Source of the DNA: Halomonas sp. H10-9-1
Lineage (GTDB): Bacteria; Pseudomonadota; Gammaproteobacteria; Pseudomonadales; Halomonadaceae
DNA: 64,000 nucleotides
Assembly (NCBI RefSeq): GCF_040147005.1
Contig: NZ_JAMSHO010000001.1
Span: 620,001 to 684,000 of the forward strand
Direction: 5' to 3'
Made by a program: the position numbers and the translations under genes. Positions 39,537 through 50,132 of this stretch are shown piece by piece. Below the pieces are notes generated by a model, which was not told where the DNA came from, made no database searches, and was given only the letters and a program-made list of their open reading frames with translations. Numbering within the stretch: position 1 is the stretch's first letter; the number at the start of each line of letters is the position of its first letter.

Positions 39537-40473
39537 GTCCGGCTTCGCTTCCCGGACTCACGGCGCCCTGCGGGGCGCCGTCTTGTTGGGGGCGGGGCAG
39601 GCTGCTCGGTAGCCGCGACACCAGGTGCTCAAGGAAGAGGTGCAACTTGGGCGAGCGCTGGCGGTGTCGCGGAAAGACCGCCCATACCGCGGCGTCGGCG
39701 TGGCGGTAGGCATCGAGCACCGAGATCAGCGCACCGCTGGCCAGGTGCTCTTCCACGTAATAGTCGGGCAACTGGGCCAGGCCTAGCCCCTTGAGGGCGG
39801 CGTCGAGCAGGGCCGGCCCCGAGTTGGCACGCCAGCGCCCCTGCACGCGCACCTCGCGACGCACCCCCTCCACGGCGAAGCGCCAGTGGTCGCGGCTGCC
39901 GATCAGGCAGCGGTGGTGGGAGAGCTCGGCCAGGGCGTGGGGCTGGGAGATATGTGCGAAGTAGGCGGGCGCCCCCACTACGTATTCGCGGCGTTCGCAC
40001 AGGCGTCGGGCTACCAGGCTAGAGTCCTCCAGCCGGCCCATGCGGATCGCCACGTCGAAGCCCTCGTCGATAATATCCACCCGACGGTTGGAGAAGTGCA
40101 TGCGCACCTCCAGCTGCGGGTGCGCGAGCTGGAAGTCGTTGACCAGCGGGGCGATGTAGCGCTCGCCGAAGGTGGTGGCCGAGGTCAGCGCCAGCCGCCC
40201 CTGGGGGCGCTCCTGAAGATCACCGATCGCCGCCTCGGCCTCGCGGAAGCCGTCGAACAGCTGTCGGCACTGGCGGTAGTAGAGGGTGCCGGCGTCGGTC
40301 AGATGGATCTGGCGAGTGGTGCGGTAGAGCAGGGCAGTGCCCAGTTGCTGCTCGAGCTGGGCCACCAGCCGGCTGACGTGGGAGGGCGACACCGACAGTT
40401 CCCGCGCCGCGGCGACGAAAGTGCCCAGACGCACCACCTCGACGAAGGCCTCGATTCTATCCCAGCGCTGCAT
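39529..40473 (-). CDS. LysR-family transcriptional regulator, likely of frmA-fghA
   Basis: 314 residues. Helix-turn-helix at residues 18-40 (GTFVAAARELSVSPSHVSRL) and an effector domain with FDVAIRMGRLEDSSLVARRL. The last 25 residues (from RLPSSLPRPQQ) are low-complexity and overlap the liv terminator. It is divergent from frmA, with a 9-bp inverted repeat in between at a distance typical for LysR activators, so I infer that it controls the formaldehyde pathway. The effector is unknown. Its leader contains the dispersed repeat at 40511-40601. Confidence 0.85.
   Translation of the reverse strand: MQRWDRIEAFVEVVRLGTFVAAARELSVSPSHVSRLVAQLEQQLGTALLYRTTRQIHLTDAGTLYYRQCRQLFDGFREAEAAIGDLQERPQGRLALTSATTFGERYIAPLVNDFQLAHPQLEVRMHFSNRRVDIIDEGFDVAIRMGRLEDSSLVARRLCERREYVVGAPAYFAHISQPHALAELSHHRCLIGSRDHWRFAVEGVRREVRVQGRWRANSGPALLDAALKGLGLAQLPDYYVEEHLASGALISVLDAYRHADAAVWAVFPRHRQRSPKLHLFLEHLVSRLPSSLPRPQQDGAPQGAVSPGSEAGLT
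39561..39587 (+). terminator. Terminator of the Liv-type operon
   Basis: CGGCGCCC (39561-39568) and GGGCGCCG (39573-39580) form an 8-bp stem with a four-base loop, followed by TCTTGTT. It falls inside the 3' end of the oppositely directed LysR gene, so the two transcription units overlap tail to tail. Confidence 0.75.
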
Positions 40474-40507
40474 TCAAGCACCTTGATCAAGAGCTGTTCG
40501 AGGCTGA

Positions 40508-41851
<1,344 letters not shown>

Positions 41852-41867
41852 GCCGGGAGGCCTGCCC

Positions 41868-42725
41868 ATGACCATGACCGAGAACCTCGAGCTGGTAGCG
41901 GCCAACAAGAGCTTCGGCGGCTGGCACAAGCGCTACCGCCACCGCTCCCGGGCGCTGGACTGCGAGATGGTATTCGCCATCTACCTGCCGCCCCAGGCCG
42001 AGACCCAGCGGGTGCCGCTGCTGTGGTGGCTCTCCGGGCTCACCTGCACCGACGAGAACTTCATGCAGAAGGCCGGCGCCCAGCGACTCGCCGCCGAGCT
42101 CGGCATCGCCATCGTCTGCCCGGACACCAGCCCGCGGGGCACCGACCTGCCCGGCGAGCATGACAGCTACGACTTCGGCTCCGGCGCCGGCTTCTACGTC
42201 AACGCCACCCGGGAGCCCTGGAAGCGGCACTACCGCATGTACGACTACGTCACCGAGGAGCTGCCCTCGGTGGTGCGCCAGCACTTTCCGGTCAACGGCC
42301 GCGAGTCGATCAGCGGCCACTCCATGGGCGGCCACGGGGCCCTGGTGATGGCGCTGCGCCGCCCGGGCCACTACCGCTCGGTGTCGGCCTTCGCGCCCAT
42401 CGTCAATCCCACCGAGTGCCCCTGGGGGCAGAAGGCCTTCTCCGGCTACCTGGGCGAGGATCGTGGCAAGTGGACCCAGTACGACGCCTGCGAGCTGGTG
42501 GCCCGCGGCGCCTCCAGCCAGCCGCTGTTCATCGACCAGGGCGAGGCCGACGACTTCCTCGAGGAGCAGCTGCGCCCCGAGCGCCTCGAGGCGGTGTGCG
42601 CCGAGCATGACCATCCGCTGACCCTGCGTCGCCAGCCCGGCTACGACCACAGCTACTACTTCATCGCCAGCTTCATCGAGGACCACCTGCGCTACCACGC
42701 CGAGCGGCTGCACAGGAAGCGCTGA
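41868..42725 (+). CDS. fghA: S-formylglutathione hydrolase
   Basis: 285 residues from the ATG at 41868 with GGGAGG seven bases upstream. Alpha/beta-hydrolase of the esterase D type: LWWLSGLTCTDENFMQKAGA, nucleophile Ser152 in GHSMGGHGALV, Asp228 in DQGEADDFL and His261 in YDHSYYF. It releases formate and glutathione from the FrmA product, finishing formaldehyde detoxification. Together with frmA and the divergent LysR gene it forms a compact regulatory unit. Confidence 0.95.
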   Translation: MTMTENLELVAANKSFGGWHKRYRHRSRALDCEMVFAIYLPPQAETQRVPLLWWLSGLTCTDENFMQKAGAQRLAAELGIAIVCPDTSPRGTDLPGEHDSYDFGSGAGFYVNATREPWKRHYRMYDYVTEELPSVVRQHFPVNGRESISGHSMGGHGALVMALRRPGHYRSVSAFAPIVNPTECPWGQKAFSGYLGEDRGKWTQYDACELVARGASSQPLFIDQGEADDFLEEQLRPERLEAVCAEHDHPLTLRRQPGYDHSYYFIASFIEDHLRYHAERLHRKR

Positions 42726-42835
42726 GCCCCGCGCCTCCCCCCGCTGCCTCCCGGGCCCTATACTGGCCGCAGGCTAACGCGGGCCCGGGATCAGGGCCCA
42801 CGACGCGGGGAGAGACGCATGCGACGAGGTCGGCG

Positions 42836-43540
42836 ATGATCGCCAGGTGGAGGCAGCGGCTATGGGCTTGGCTGTGGCGCGCGGCCCTGGGATTTGTGGT
42901 GCTCTCGGTGCTGCTGGTGCTGCTGTTTCGCCAGGCGCCGGTGTTCGGCTCCATGGTGATGGTGGAGCGCAAGGTGCACTCCTGGATGGCCCGGGAACCC
43001 ATCGATATCCAGCATCGCTGGCGCCCCTGGGAGGCGCTCTCCGACCACGCCAAGCTGGCGGTGATCGCCGCCGAGGACCAGCGTTTCCTGGAGCACCACG
43101 GCTTCGACCTGGTGGAGATTCGGCGTGCCTGGCAGGCGAGCCGTAATGGTGGTCGGCTGCGTGGTGCCAGCACCCTGAGCCAGCAGACCGCCAAGAACCT
43201 CTTCCTGTGGAGCGGGCGCAGCTGGATACGCAAGGGGTTCGAAGCGTGGTTCACCCTGCTGATCGAGCTGATATGGCCCAAGCAGCGGATCCTCGAGGTC
43301 TATCTCAATATCGCCGAGTGGGACACCGGGGTGTTCGGCCTGGAGGCCGCGGCGCAGCACTACTTCGGTGTCTCGGCGGACCGGCTGAGTGCGGCCCAGG
43401 CCAGTCGGCTGGCGGCGATCCTGCCCGACCCCCGGGGGCGCGATGCCGCTCGGCCCTCTCCGGGGGTGGTCCAGCGTAGCGCCTGGATCCGCCGGCAGAT
43501 GGGTAACCTGGGAGGCGTCGCCTATCTGGAGAAGTTCTGA
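42836..43540 (+). CDS. mtgA: Monofunctional biosynthetic peptidoglycan transglycosylase
   Basis: 234 residues: one N-terminal membrane anchor (about 12-31), then a GT51 domain. Catalytic Glu80 in IAAEDQRFLEHHGFD, then GASTLSQQTAKNLFLW and KQRILEVYLNIAEW. There is no transpeptidase domain, so this is MtgA, which polymerises lipid II into glycan strands in the periplasm. A TATACT at 42759-42764 could be its -10 box, but no -35 is visible. Confidence 0.94.
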   Translation: MIARWRQRLWAWLWRAALGFVVLSVLLVLLFRQAPVFGSMVMVERKVHSWMAREPIDIQHRWRPWEALSDHAKLAVIAAEDQRFLEHHGFDLVEIRRAWQASRNGGRLRGASTLSQQTAKNLFLWSGRSWIRKGFEAWFTLLIELIWPKQRILEVYLNIAEWDTGVFGLEAAAQHYFGVSADRLSAAQASRLAAILPDPRGRDAARPSPGVVQRSAWIRRQMGNLGGVAYLEKF

Positions 43541-43656
43541 GTGGCAAGGGTTCCCGTCGTCGTCGGCGAGCCTGCCCGACACCACGATGACAACGCGGAC
43601 GCCATGACCCTGCAGCTCCCCCCACCCCAGGCGTCACCGCCGGGGCGGACCGGGGG

Positions 43657-44580
43657 TCAAGTACGCCGCCGGTCGGCTCTCGCCGGCTGCCCCTTGACCA
43701 CCAGCACCACGCCGGCGATGGCGATGGCCATGCCGGCAAGCGAGGCGGGAGGCAGGGCCTCGTCGAACAGCCACCAGGCCTGCAGGGCGGTGACCGGTGG
43801 CACCAGGTAGAACAGGCTCGCCACCCGCGAGGCCTCGCCGCGCTTGATCAGCGCCATCAGCAGCAGGATGGCGCTGATCGAGAGCACCAGCACCAGCCAC
43901 CCCAGGGTCAGGGTGAAAACGGGCGCCCACTCCACGCTGCGCTCCTCGAAGAGCAGAGCGCCCAGGCCGAACAACGTCACGGTGGCCAGATATTGCACCA
44001 CGGTGCCGGAGAGCAGCGGCATGCCGGTGCAGTGGCGCTTCTGATAGAGCGTGCCGCCGGTAATGCCCAGCAGCGCGACCAGCACGGCCCCGAGCGCCCC
44101 CAGGCCGAAGCCCTGGAAGAGACCCTCGCCCGGGTCGAGCTTGCCGCCCAGCACCAGGGCGACCCCCACCAGCCCCAGCATCAGCCCCAGCCACTGGCGT
44201 GTCGTCAGCCGCTCACCCAACAGTGGGCCGGCGAGACCCGCCGTCAACAACGGCTGCAGTCCGACCAGCAGCGAGGCGAGCCCCGCCGGCATGCCCAGGT
44301 AGATGCCGTAGAACACGCCCCCCAGGTAGGCGCCATGCACCAGCAGGCCCGAGACCGCAATATGTCCCCACAGCCGGGAATCGCGGGGCCACTCGCCCGA
44401 GAGCCAGTGGGCGAGCGGGGCCAGCAGCGCCAGGGTGAGTGCGGAGCGAATAAACAGGAAGGTGAAAGGCTCGGCGTAGGGCAGGCCGAACTTGGCACCG
44501 ATGAAGCCGGTGCTCCATAGCACCACGAACAGCAGCGGCATGGCGGCGAGCCACAGGCGATGAGAGAAGATGGCGGGCAT
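43657..44580 (-). CDS. EamA/DMT family transporter
   Basis: 307 residues from the ATG at 44580; the upstream open extension is non-coding. Ten hydrophobic helices in two EamA repeats: LWSTGFIGAKFGLPYAEPF opens the first, and LGAVLVALLGITGGTLYQKR the second. Members export amino acids, nucleosides or drugs across the inner membrane. The substrate cannot be told. It is convergent with mtgA and divergent from the DUF4168 gene. Confidence 0.86.
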   Translation of the reverse strand: MPAIFSHRLWLAAMPLLFVVLWSTGFIGAKFGLPYAEPFTFLFIRSALTLALLAPLAHWLSGEWPRDSRLWGHIAVSGLLVHGAYLGGVFYGIYLGMPAGLASLLVGLQPLLTAGLAGPLLGERLTTRQWLGLMLGLVGVALVLGGKLDPGEGLFQGFGLGALGAVLVALLGITGGTLYQKRHCTGMPLLSGTVVQYLATVTLFGLGALLFEERSVEWAPVFTLTLGWLVLVLSISAILLLMALIKRGEASRVASLFYLVPPVTALQAWWLFDEALPPASLAGMAIAIAGVVLVVKGQPARADRRRT

Positions 44581-44857
44581 GGGGGCATCCTTGCGGTGGG
44601 GGGAGGGGGCATCATCGCCTCTGTCGACCGGCTTGCCAACCGCCGCCCGGAGCGCCTCGCGCTGGTGCCTTGGGCGCAGGGAAAAAGCCGACCCGCCAGC
44701 TGGTCCGACCAGCTTTTGCACCGATGCTCAATGGCGTCGAGCATGCAGCCGGTCGCGGGCGTCCTCGTTACACTCCAACACAAAACGATCTGAACTCCTC
44801 GGGACACGGGTCGTCACAAGGGGGCACATACACGATGCAATATCCCCGGAGGTATCT

Positions 44858-45244
44858 ATGAAGCGCATGACTGCCCTGTTCTCCGCCGCCCTGCTCAGCG
44901 CCGGCCTGATGTCGGCTACTGCAAACGCTCAGGAGGACTCTGCAGCCAATGTGGCCGAGCAATCCCAGGCCGCGGTCCCGGTCCAGGACTTCTCCGATGC
45001 CCAGCTCCAGCAGTTTGCCGATGCTTCAAAGGAGATCGCGGTGCTGTCCCAGGAGTACACCGAGCGCCTGCAGTCGACCGAAGGCGAGGAGGCCCAGCAG
45101 GAGGTACGCCTGGAGGCTAACGAGGAGATGGTCAAGGTCGTCGAGGAGAGTGGTCTCGACGTGGATACCTTCAATGCCATCGGCCAGGCCATCCAGCAGA
45201 ACCCCGAGCTGATGCAGCGTGTCCAGGAGATGGCCCAGTCGTAA
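44858..45244 (+). CDS. DUF4168 exported protein
   Basis: 128 residues with a signal peptide (MSATANAQ, cleavage about residue 24), GGAGG before the ATG. The mature part fits the DUF4168 pattern: DFSDAQLQQFADASKEIAVL, a central acidic helix and the closing FNAIGQAIQQNPELMQRV. It should be a small helical periplasmic protein; the family has no known function. It has its own 277-base upstream region without another gene, and a weak hairpin terminator downstream. Confidence 0.85.
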   Translation: MKRMTALFSAALLSAGLMSATANAQEDSAANVAEQSQAAVPVQDFSDAQLQQFADASKEIAVLSQEYTERLQSTEGEEAQQEVRLEANEEMVKVVEESGLDVDTFNAIGQAIQQNPELMQRVQEMAQS

Positions 45245-45282
45245 GTCATTTCTGACCCGTCGCCGACTCCCATCGGCATTCG

Positions 45283-45304
45283 CGGCCACTCTCCGGGGTG
45301 GCCG
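45283..45304 (+). terminator. Hairpin after the DUF4168 gene
   Basis: CGGCCAC (45283-45289) and GTGGCCG (45298-45304) form a 7-bp stem; only TTCT follows, so the signal is of moderate strength. Confidence 0.5.
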
Positions 45305-45400
45305 TTCTCGTGTCTGCAGGGCGGTTGCGCGAAGGTGCTTTACAGTACCCCGGCAAGCTTCCAGACTTGGCGCAAATGGCCGGCGATGGGGAGAGGGCGC

Positions 45401-47314
45401 ATGGAAGTGGAATGGCTGGAGATTCGCCAGCATATGGGGCGCTTCCCGCCCTTCGACACGCTCTCCGACGAGCTGCTCGACGAGATCGCCGGACAGGTGG
45501 AGGTGGCCTACTATCGCGCCGACAGCGATATCTTCGTGATCGACCAGGAGATCGACGCCCTGGGCTATGTGCGCAGCGGTGCGGTGGAGGTGTACCGGCG
45601 CAACGGCCAGCTCTACAACCGCCTGGGGGAGGGCAGTATCCTCGGTCAATCGAGCCTGCTGCGTAACCGCAAGACGCGCTTTCCTGCCCGTGCCCTGGAA
45701 GACACCCTGATCTACTTCATCCCCGATGCCATCTTCCAGCGCCTGTGCGAGGAGGATGAGCACTTCGCCGACTTCGTCGAGGTGGGGCGGCCGCGTCTCG
45801 AGACCGCGGTGGAGCAACAGAAGCAGCAGAACGACATGATGATCACTCGGGTGCGCAAGCTGCTTACCCGCTACCCGCTGATGCTGGAGGCGCATACCTC
45901 GTTGCAGGAGGCCGCGCGGCAGCTTGGTGACTTCGGCGCCTCGGCGGTGCTGGTGCTGGATGCCCCCGGTGACAACCCCCGCTACACCTTCCGCGATAGC
46001 GAGGAGCGCGCCTGGCAGGTGCGTGGCATCCTCACCGACAGCGATTTTCGACGCACGGTGGCCCAGGGACGCCCCCCCGACACCCCCATCGGGGCGGTGA
46101 CGGGCGACCGCCTGGTGGCGGTTCAGTCCGACGAGTCGGTGTATGAGGCGATGCTCACCATGCTACGCAACAATATTCACCACTTGCCGGTGATGCATCG
46201 CCGCAGCCCGGTGGGGATCGTGCACCTCTCCGATATCATCCGTTACGAGACCCACTCCAGCCTCTACCTGGTCAGCAATATCTACAGCCAGTCCACGGTG
46301 GAGGGGCTGGCCCGGCTGGCGCCGGATGTGAAGGGCACCTTTGTGCGCATGGTCGAGGATGGTGCCGACTCGCTGATGATCGGCAGCGCGCTTTCCACCA
46401 TTGCTCGCAGCTTCACGCGCCGCCTGCTGGAACTGGCCGAGAAGGAGCTAGGGCCCCCGCCGGTGCCTTACTGCTATATGGCCATGGGCTCCATGGCGCG
46501 CAATGAACAGACCCTGGTCACCGACCAGGACAACGCCCTGGTGCTGTCTGACGACTTCGATCCAGAGCGCCACGACGGCTACTTCATGGCGCTGGCCAAG
46601 CGGGTCAGCGATGGCCTCGCCGCCTGCGGCTATGCCTACTGCACCGGCGATATCATGGCGACCAACCCCCGCTGGCGGCAGCCGCTGTCGGTGTGGAAGC
46701 GCTACTTCCAGGAGTGGATACGCGACCCTACGCCCGAACGGCTGCTACACAGTTCGATCTTCTTCGACCTGGACGCGGTCTATGGCGAGCACAGGTTCGT
46801 GGAACAGCTTCAGGACCTGGTTGCCACTCAGGCGCCCCACAGCAAGCTGTTCCTGGCGGCCATGGCGCGTAACGCCCTCAACCGCACCCCGCCCCTGGGG
46901 TTCTTCCGCACCTTCGTGATGGAGAAGGATGGCAAGCACAACAACTCCATCAACCTGAAGCGACGCGGCACCGCACCGCTGACCGACTTGATTCGCGTGC
47001 ACGCCCTGGCCTGCGGCTCCCACGCCCAGAACAGCTTCGCGCGCCTGGACGATATCAGCCACACCCAGCTGTTGCCGGATGGTGTAGGCGAGAAGCTGCG
47101 CCATGCGCTGGAGTTTCTGAGCATGACGCGAGTCCACCATCAGGTGATCGATGTTCAGGCCGATCATGAGCCGGATAACAATATCGAGCCGGAAAATATC
47201 AGCGACAGCGATCGACATACCCTCAAGGATGCCTTTCAGGTGCTGAGCAATGCCCAGAAGTTCCTCAAGTTCCGCTACCCTCCGCCGGCCGCCTCGCAGC
47301 GGCGGAGGCGTTAG
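45401..47314 (+). CDS. cNMP-binding / CBS / DUF294 nucleotidyltransferase-like protein
   Basis: 637 residues from the ATG at 45401 (GGGGAGAG upstream). In order: a cyclic-nucleotide-binding-type domain (about 10-130: YYRADSDIFVID, LGEGSILGQSSLL), two CBS repeats (about 150-270, ending LPVMHRRSPVGIVHLSDII), a DUF294 nucleotidyltransferase domain with GSMARNEQ (363-370) and TDQDNALV, and DUF294_C. The GS-DxD pattern is like that of GlnD and kanamycin-type transferases. Cytoplasmic signalling enzyme or sensor; substrate unknown. The exonuclease gene follows two bases after the stop, a pairing I recall next to acetate-permease genes in other gammaproteobacteria. Confidence 0.88.
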   Translation: MEVEWLEIRQHMGRFPPFDTLSDELLDEIAGQVEVAYYRADSDIFVIDQEIDALGYVRSGAVEVYRRNGQLYNRLGEGSILGQSSLLRNRKTRFPARALEDTLIYFIPDAIFQRLCEEDEHFADFVEVGRPRLETAVEQQKQQNDMMITRVRKLLTRYPLMLEAHTSLQEAARQLGDFGASAVLVLDAPGDNPRYTFRDSEERAWQVRGILTDSDFRRTVAQGRPPDTPIGAVTGDRLVAVQSDESVYEAMLTMLRNNIHHLPVMHRRSPVGIVHLSDIIRYETHSSLYLVSNIYSQSTVEGLARLAPDVKGTFVRMVEDGADSLMIGSALSTIARSFTRRLLELAEKELGPPPVPYCYMAMGSMARNEQTLVTDQDNALVLSDDFDPERHDGYFMALAKRVSDGLAACGYAYCTGDIMATNPRWRQPLSVWKRYFQEWIRDPTPERLLHSSIFFDLDAVYGEHRFVEQLQDLVATQAPHSKLFLAAMARNALNRTPPLGFFRTFVMEKDGKHNNSINLKRRGTAPLTDLIRVHALACGSHAQNSFARLDDISHTQLLPDGVGEKLRHALEFLSMTRVHHQVIDVQADHEPDNNIEPENISDSDRHTLKDAFQVLSNAQKFLKFRYPPPAASQRRRR

Positions 47315-47316
47315 GC

Positions 47317-48036
47317 GTGATGTTCAGGAGGGTGCGCCAGCCTACCCCGGGCTGGCCGGAGTATCTTGCCGACCGTGCCGGTCGGGTGCACTGTCCCCCG
47401 CTGGTCGACTACTTTGCCGCCGGCTGTCCGGCGCCCACTACCCCCATCGGCGAGGTGCCGCTGGTGGCACTGGATATCGAGACCACCGGCCTGGATCCGC
47501 GGCGCCACGCCATCGTCAGCATCGGCGTGGTGCCCTTCAGCATGACGCGGATTCCGCTGCGCGAGGCGCGCTACTGGGTGCTCAAGCCCTACCGTGAGCT
47601 TACCGACAGCTCGGTGACCCTGCACCGCATCACCCATAGCGAGGTGGTCGATGCGCCCGACCTGCAGGAGGTGTTGCCCGAGGTGCTGGAGGTCCTGAGG
47701 GGGCGCCTGGCGGTGGTACACTACCGCCATATCGAGCGCGGCTTCATCGATGCGGCCGTGCGCCACCGGTGGGGGGAGGGGTTGCTCTACCCGGTGATCG
47801 ACACCATGTCGCTGGAGGCGCGGCTGCACCGACAGTCGCTGTGGGCACGCTTTCGGCGCTGGCTGGGGCGACCGCCGGTCTCGATTCGCCTCAATGCCAG
47901 CCGTGAGCGCTATGGCCTGCCGCCCTACCAGGGGCATCACGCCCTGGTGGACGCCCTGGCCACCGCCGAGCTGCTGCAGGCCCAGGTGGCCAGCCGCTTC
48001 TCCACCGAGACGCCGGTGAGCGAGCTATGGAGCTGA
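47317..48036 (+). CDS. DEDDh 3'-5' exonuclease (DnaQ-like)
   Basis: 239 residues; GTG at 47317 or ATG at 47320. The exonuclease motif I is LVALDIETTGLDP (Asp53, Glu55), and motif III is HHALVDALATAELL (histidine about 211, aspartate about 216). A loop of some 20 basic and aromatic residues (LWARFRRWLGRPP) sits between motifs II and III. The protein is smaller than DNA polymerase III epsilon and has no clamp-binding motif that I can see. It is encoded with the nucleotidyltransferase protein, so the pair may add and remove nucleotides on a common target; this is speculation. Confidence 0.85.
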   Translation: MMFRRVRQPTPGWPEYLADRAGRVHCPPLVDYFAAGCPAPTTPIGEVPLVALDIETTGLDPRRHAIVSIGVVPFSMTRIPLREARYWVLKPYRELTDSSVTLHRITHSEVVDAPDLQEVLPEVLEVLRGRLAVVHYRHIERGFIDAAVRHRWGEGLLYPVIDTMSLEARLHRQSLWARFRRWLGRPPVSIRLNASRERYGLPPYQGHHALVDALATAELLQAQVASRFSTETPVSELWS

Positions 48037-48069
48037 ACACCTCGACCGTCGGCTTCATGGCTGAAGCGT

Positions 48070-48109
48070 AACGCAACGAGGCGGCCCGCAGGCCGCCTCG
48101 TTGCGTTAT
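48070..48109. terminator. 18-bp perfect hairpin between convergent genes
   Basis: The arms 48070-48087 and 48092-48109 are exact complements with a CGCA loop. It lies between the exonuclease and BCCT genes, which converge. T-tracts are lacking on both sides. Confidence 0.72.
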
Positions 48110-48146
48110 GCCGGTGGCTCGTCGCGAGCCACCGTCTGTCGGCCGG

Positions 48147-49820
48147 TCACTTGGCCCTGGGTTCGCTCATCAGTCCCTTGACGATGGCGTAGCAGCCCAC
48201 CAGCAGCACGATCGTGAAAGGCAGGCCGGTGGTCAGCGCCGCCGTCTGCAGGGCGGCGAGGCCACCCCCCAGCAGCAGGGCGATGGCAAGCGCGCCCTCG
48301 AGCAGCGCCCAGAAGATGCGCTGTGGCTTGGGTGCGTCGACCTTGCCGCCGGCGGTGATGGAGTCGATCACCAGCGAGCCGGAGTCCGACGAGGTGACGA
48401 AGAACACGATCACCAGCACGATGCCGACGAAGGAGGTGATGGAGGTCAGCGGCAGGTACTCCAGCATGGTGAACAGCTGCAGCTCCAGGGCAGCATCCTG
48501 CACCTCGGTGATGCCGGAACTGACCACCTGGTCGATGGCGGTGGTACCGAAGGCGGTCATCCACACGACCGAGGCGAAGGTGGGTACCAGCAGTACGGCG
48601 ATCAGGAACTCGCGCACGGTGCGGCCACGGCTGACGCGGGCGATGAACATGCCGACGAAGGGCGACCAGGCGATCCACCAGGCCCAGTAGAAGGCGGTCC
48701 AGCCCTGGCTGAAGTTGGCATCCTCGCGCCCGAAGGGCATCGAGAGCGCCGGCAGGTTCTTCACATAGCCGAGCAGGTTCTCGAGCACGCCGGTGGCGAT
48801 CATCAGGGTCGGGCCCACGGCGATCACGAACACCAGCAGCAGCAGGGCCAGGCCCATGTTGAGCTGTGACAGGCGCTGCACGCCCTTGTCGACGCCGAGC
48901 ATGATCGAGCCCAGGGCGACGACGGTGATGCCCAGGATCAGCAGCACCAGCGTGACGTTGTTGTCGGGAATGTCGAACAGGTAGTTGAGACCGGCCGAGG
49001 CCTGGGTCGCCCCCAGTCCCAGCGAGGTCGTCAGGCCGAACAGGGTGGCAAATACCGCCAGGATGTCGATCACATGCCCCGGCCAGCCCCAGATGCGCTC
49101 GCCCAGGATCGGATAGAAGATCGAGCGCATGGTCAGCGGCAGCCCCTTGTTGAAGGCGAAGATTGCCAGTGACAGGCCAACGATGGCATAGGCGCCCCAA
49201 GGGTGCAGGCCCCAGTGGAAGATGGTGGCGGCCATGCTCAGCGAGGCGGCGCCGGCCTGGTCACCCTCGGCACCTCCCAGCGGCGCCCAGTCGGTGCGCA
49301 CACCGTCCTCGCCCATGCTGATGCCGCCCAGGGCGGTACCGTAGTGGCCCAACGGTTCCGCCACGCCGTAGAACATCAGGCCGATGCCCATGCCGGCGGC
49401 GAACAGCATCGCGAACCAGCCGGCGTAGCCGAAGTCCGGCGTGGCGTTGGCCCCGCCGATGCGCACCCGCCCCATGGGGGTGAAGATCAGCACCAGCGCC
49501 AGGATCACGAAGACGTTGGCGCCGAGCAGGAAGACCCAGCTCAGCTTGGTGGTCAGGAAGCTGAACATGCTGTTGAAGATCGGCTCCATCTGGGCCTGCA
49601 GGGCCAGTGTGAGGATCACGAACAGCAGGATCACGATGGAGGAGAAGAGGAAGACCTTGCCGTGAAGGTCCACACTGATCCCCATCGGCGAGGCGGTGAT
49701 GTTGTCCTGGCCGATCACGTAGTCCGTGTCGATCAGGTTGGCGGCCCCCTCCGGAGCCGGAATCCCCTGGGAACCGGCATCCGGCTCCTGGGGCTTGTCA
49801 TCGTTGGTCGGATTGGCCAC
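48147..49820 (-). CDS. BCCT-family osmoprotectant transporter (betaine/choline/carnitine)
   Basis: 557 residues with a GTG start and GGGAG upstream. Twelve hydrophobic helices and the BCCT signature: GWFAMLFAAGMGIGLMFYG with the glycine-rich helix, HWGLHPWGAYAIVGL and the tryptophan-rich FYWAWWIAWSPFVGMF. A polar 45-residue N-terminal tail (QEPDAGSQGIPAPEG) precedes helix 1. It should import a betaine-type solute with sodium or proton. The adjoining glycine-betaine ABC system supports an osmotic-stress role. Choline, ectoine and betaine carriers cannot be separated from the sequence alone. Confidence 0.9.
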   Translation of the reverse strand: MANPTNDDKPQEPDAGSQGIPAPEGAANLIDTDYVIGQDNITASPMGISVDLHGKVFLFSSIVILLFVILTLALQAQMEPIFNSMFSFLTTKLSWVFLLGANVFVILALVLIFTPMGRVRIGGANATPDFGYAGWFAMLFAAGMGIGLMFYGVAEPLGHYGTALGGISMGEDGVRTDWAPLGGAEGDQAGAASLSMAATIFHWGLHPWGAYAIVGLSLAIFAFNKGLPLTMRSIFYPILGERIWGWPGHVIDILAVFATLFGLTTSLGLGATQASAGLNYLFDIPDNNVTLVLLILGITVVALGSIMLGVDKGVQRLSQLNMGLALLLLVFVIAVGPTLMIATGVLENLLGYVKNLPALSMPFGREDANFSQGWTAFYWAWWIAWSPFVGMFIARVSRGRTVREFLIAVLLVPTFASVVWMTAFGTTAIDQVVSSGITEVQDAALELQLFTMLEYLPLTSITSFVGIVLVIVFFVTSSDSGSLVIDSITAGGKVDAPKPQRIFWALLEGALAIALLLGGGLAALQTAALTTGLPFTIVLLVGCYAIVKGLMSEPRAK

Positions 49821-49873
49821 GAGACGTCTCCCTTGCGTTTATCGATGAATGACCGGTTGGCTCTTCTTGGGGC

Positions 49874-49918
49874 TCAGTCGCCGGCCAGGTCGACCGGAAC
49901 CATGATCTTGCGATGCAT
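49874..49918 (-). pseudogene. 14-codon remnant of a UspA-like gene, or a leader peptide
   Basis: Reading MHRKIMVPVDLAGD and a TGA stop, preceded by AAGGAGG at ideal spacing. This is the typical N-terminus of universal stress proteins ([I/V]MVPVDLA). After the stop no Usp-like sequence continues. The next gene, the BCCT carrier, starts 54 bases downstream. Genuine translation of a short leader peptide cannot be excluded. Confidence 0.55.
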
Positions 49919-50132
49919 CGCGATACCTCCTTGTGGTTGCGATCAGCCAGGCGGGCTTCATGGGTGGAGTGCCCGGCCGGGTCCTGATCGTGAAGGGGCA
50001 CATTGAGCGTAGACGCCAATCGGGAGCCCCTCTTCAACGCACCCACAATCCTCGACGCTAGCTGTACGCCATGCGGCAGGGTGTTGGCGAGTGCGTCGTG
50101 CGTCCAGGCACACCCCGCGCCCCTCATATGTA

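Noticed and set aside
42759-42764. TATACT before mtgA as a promoter
   Set aside because: No -35 hexamer at a suitable distance; one hexamer is too little evidence.
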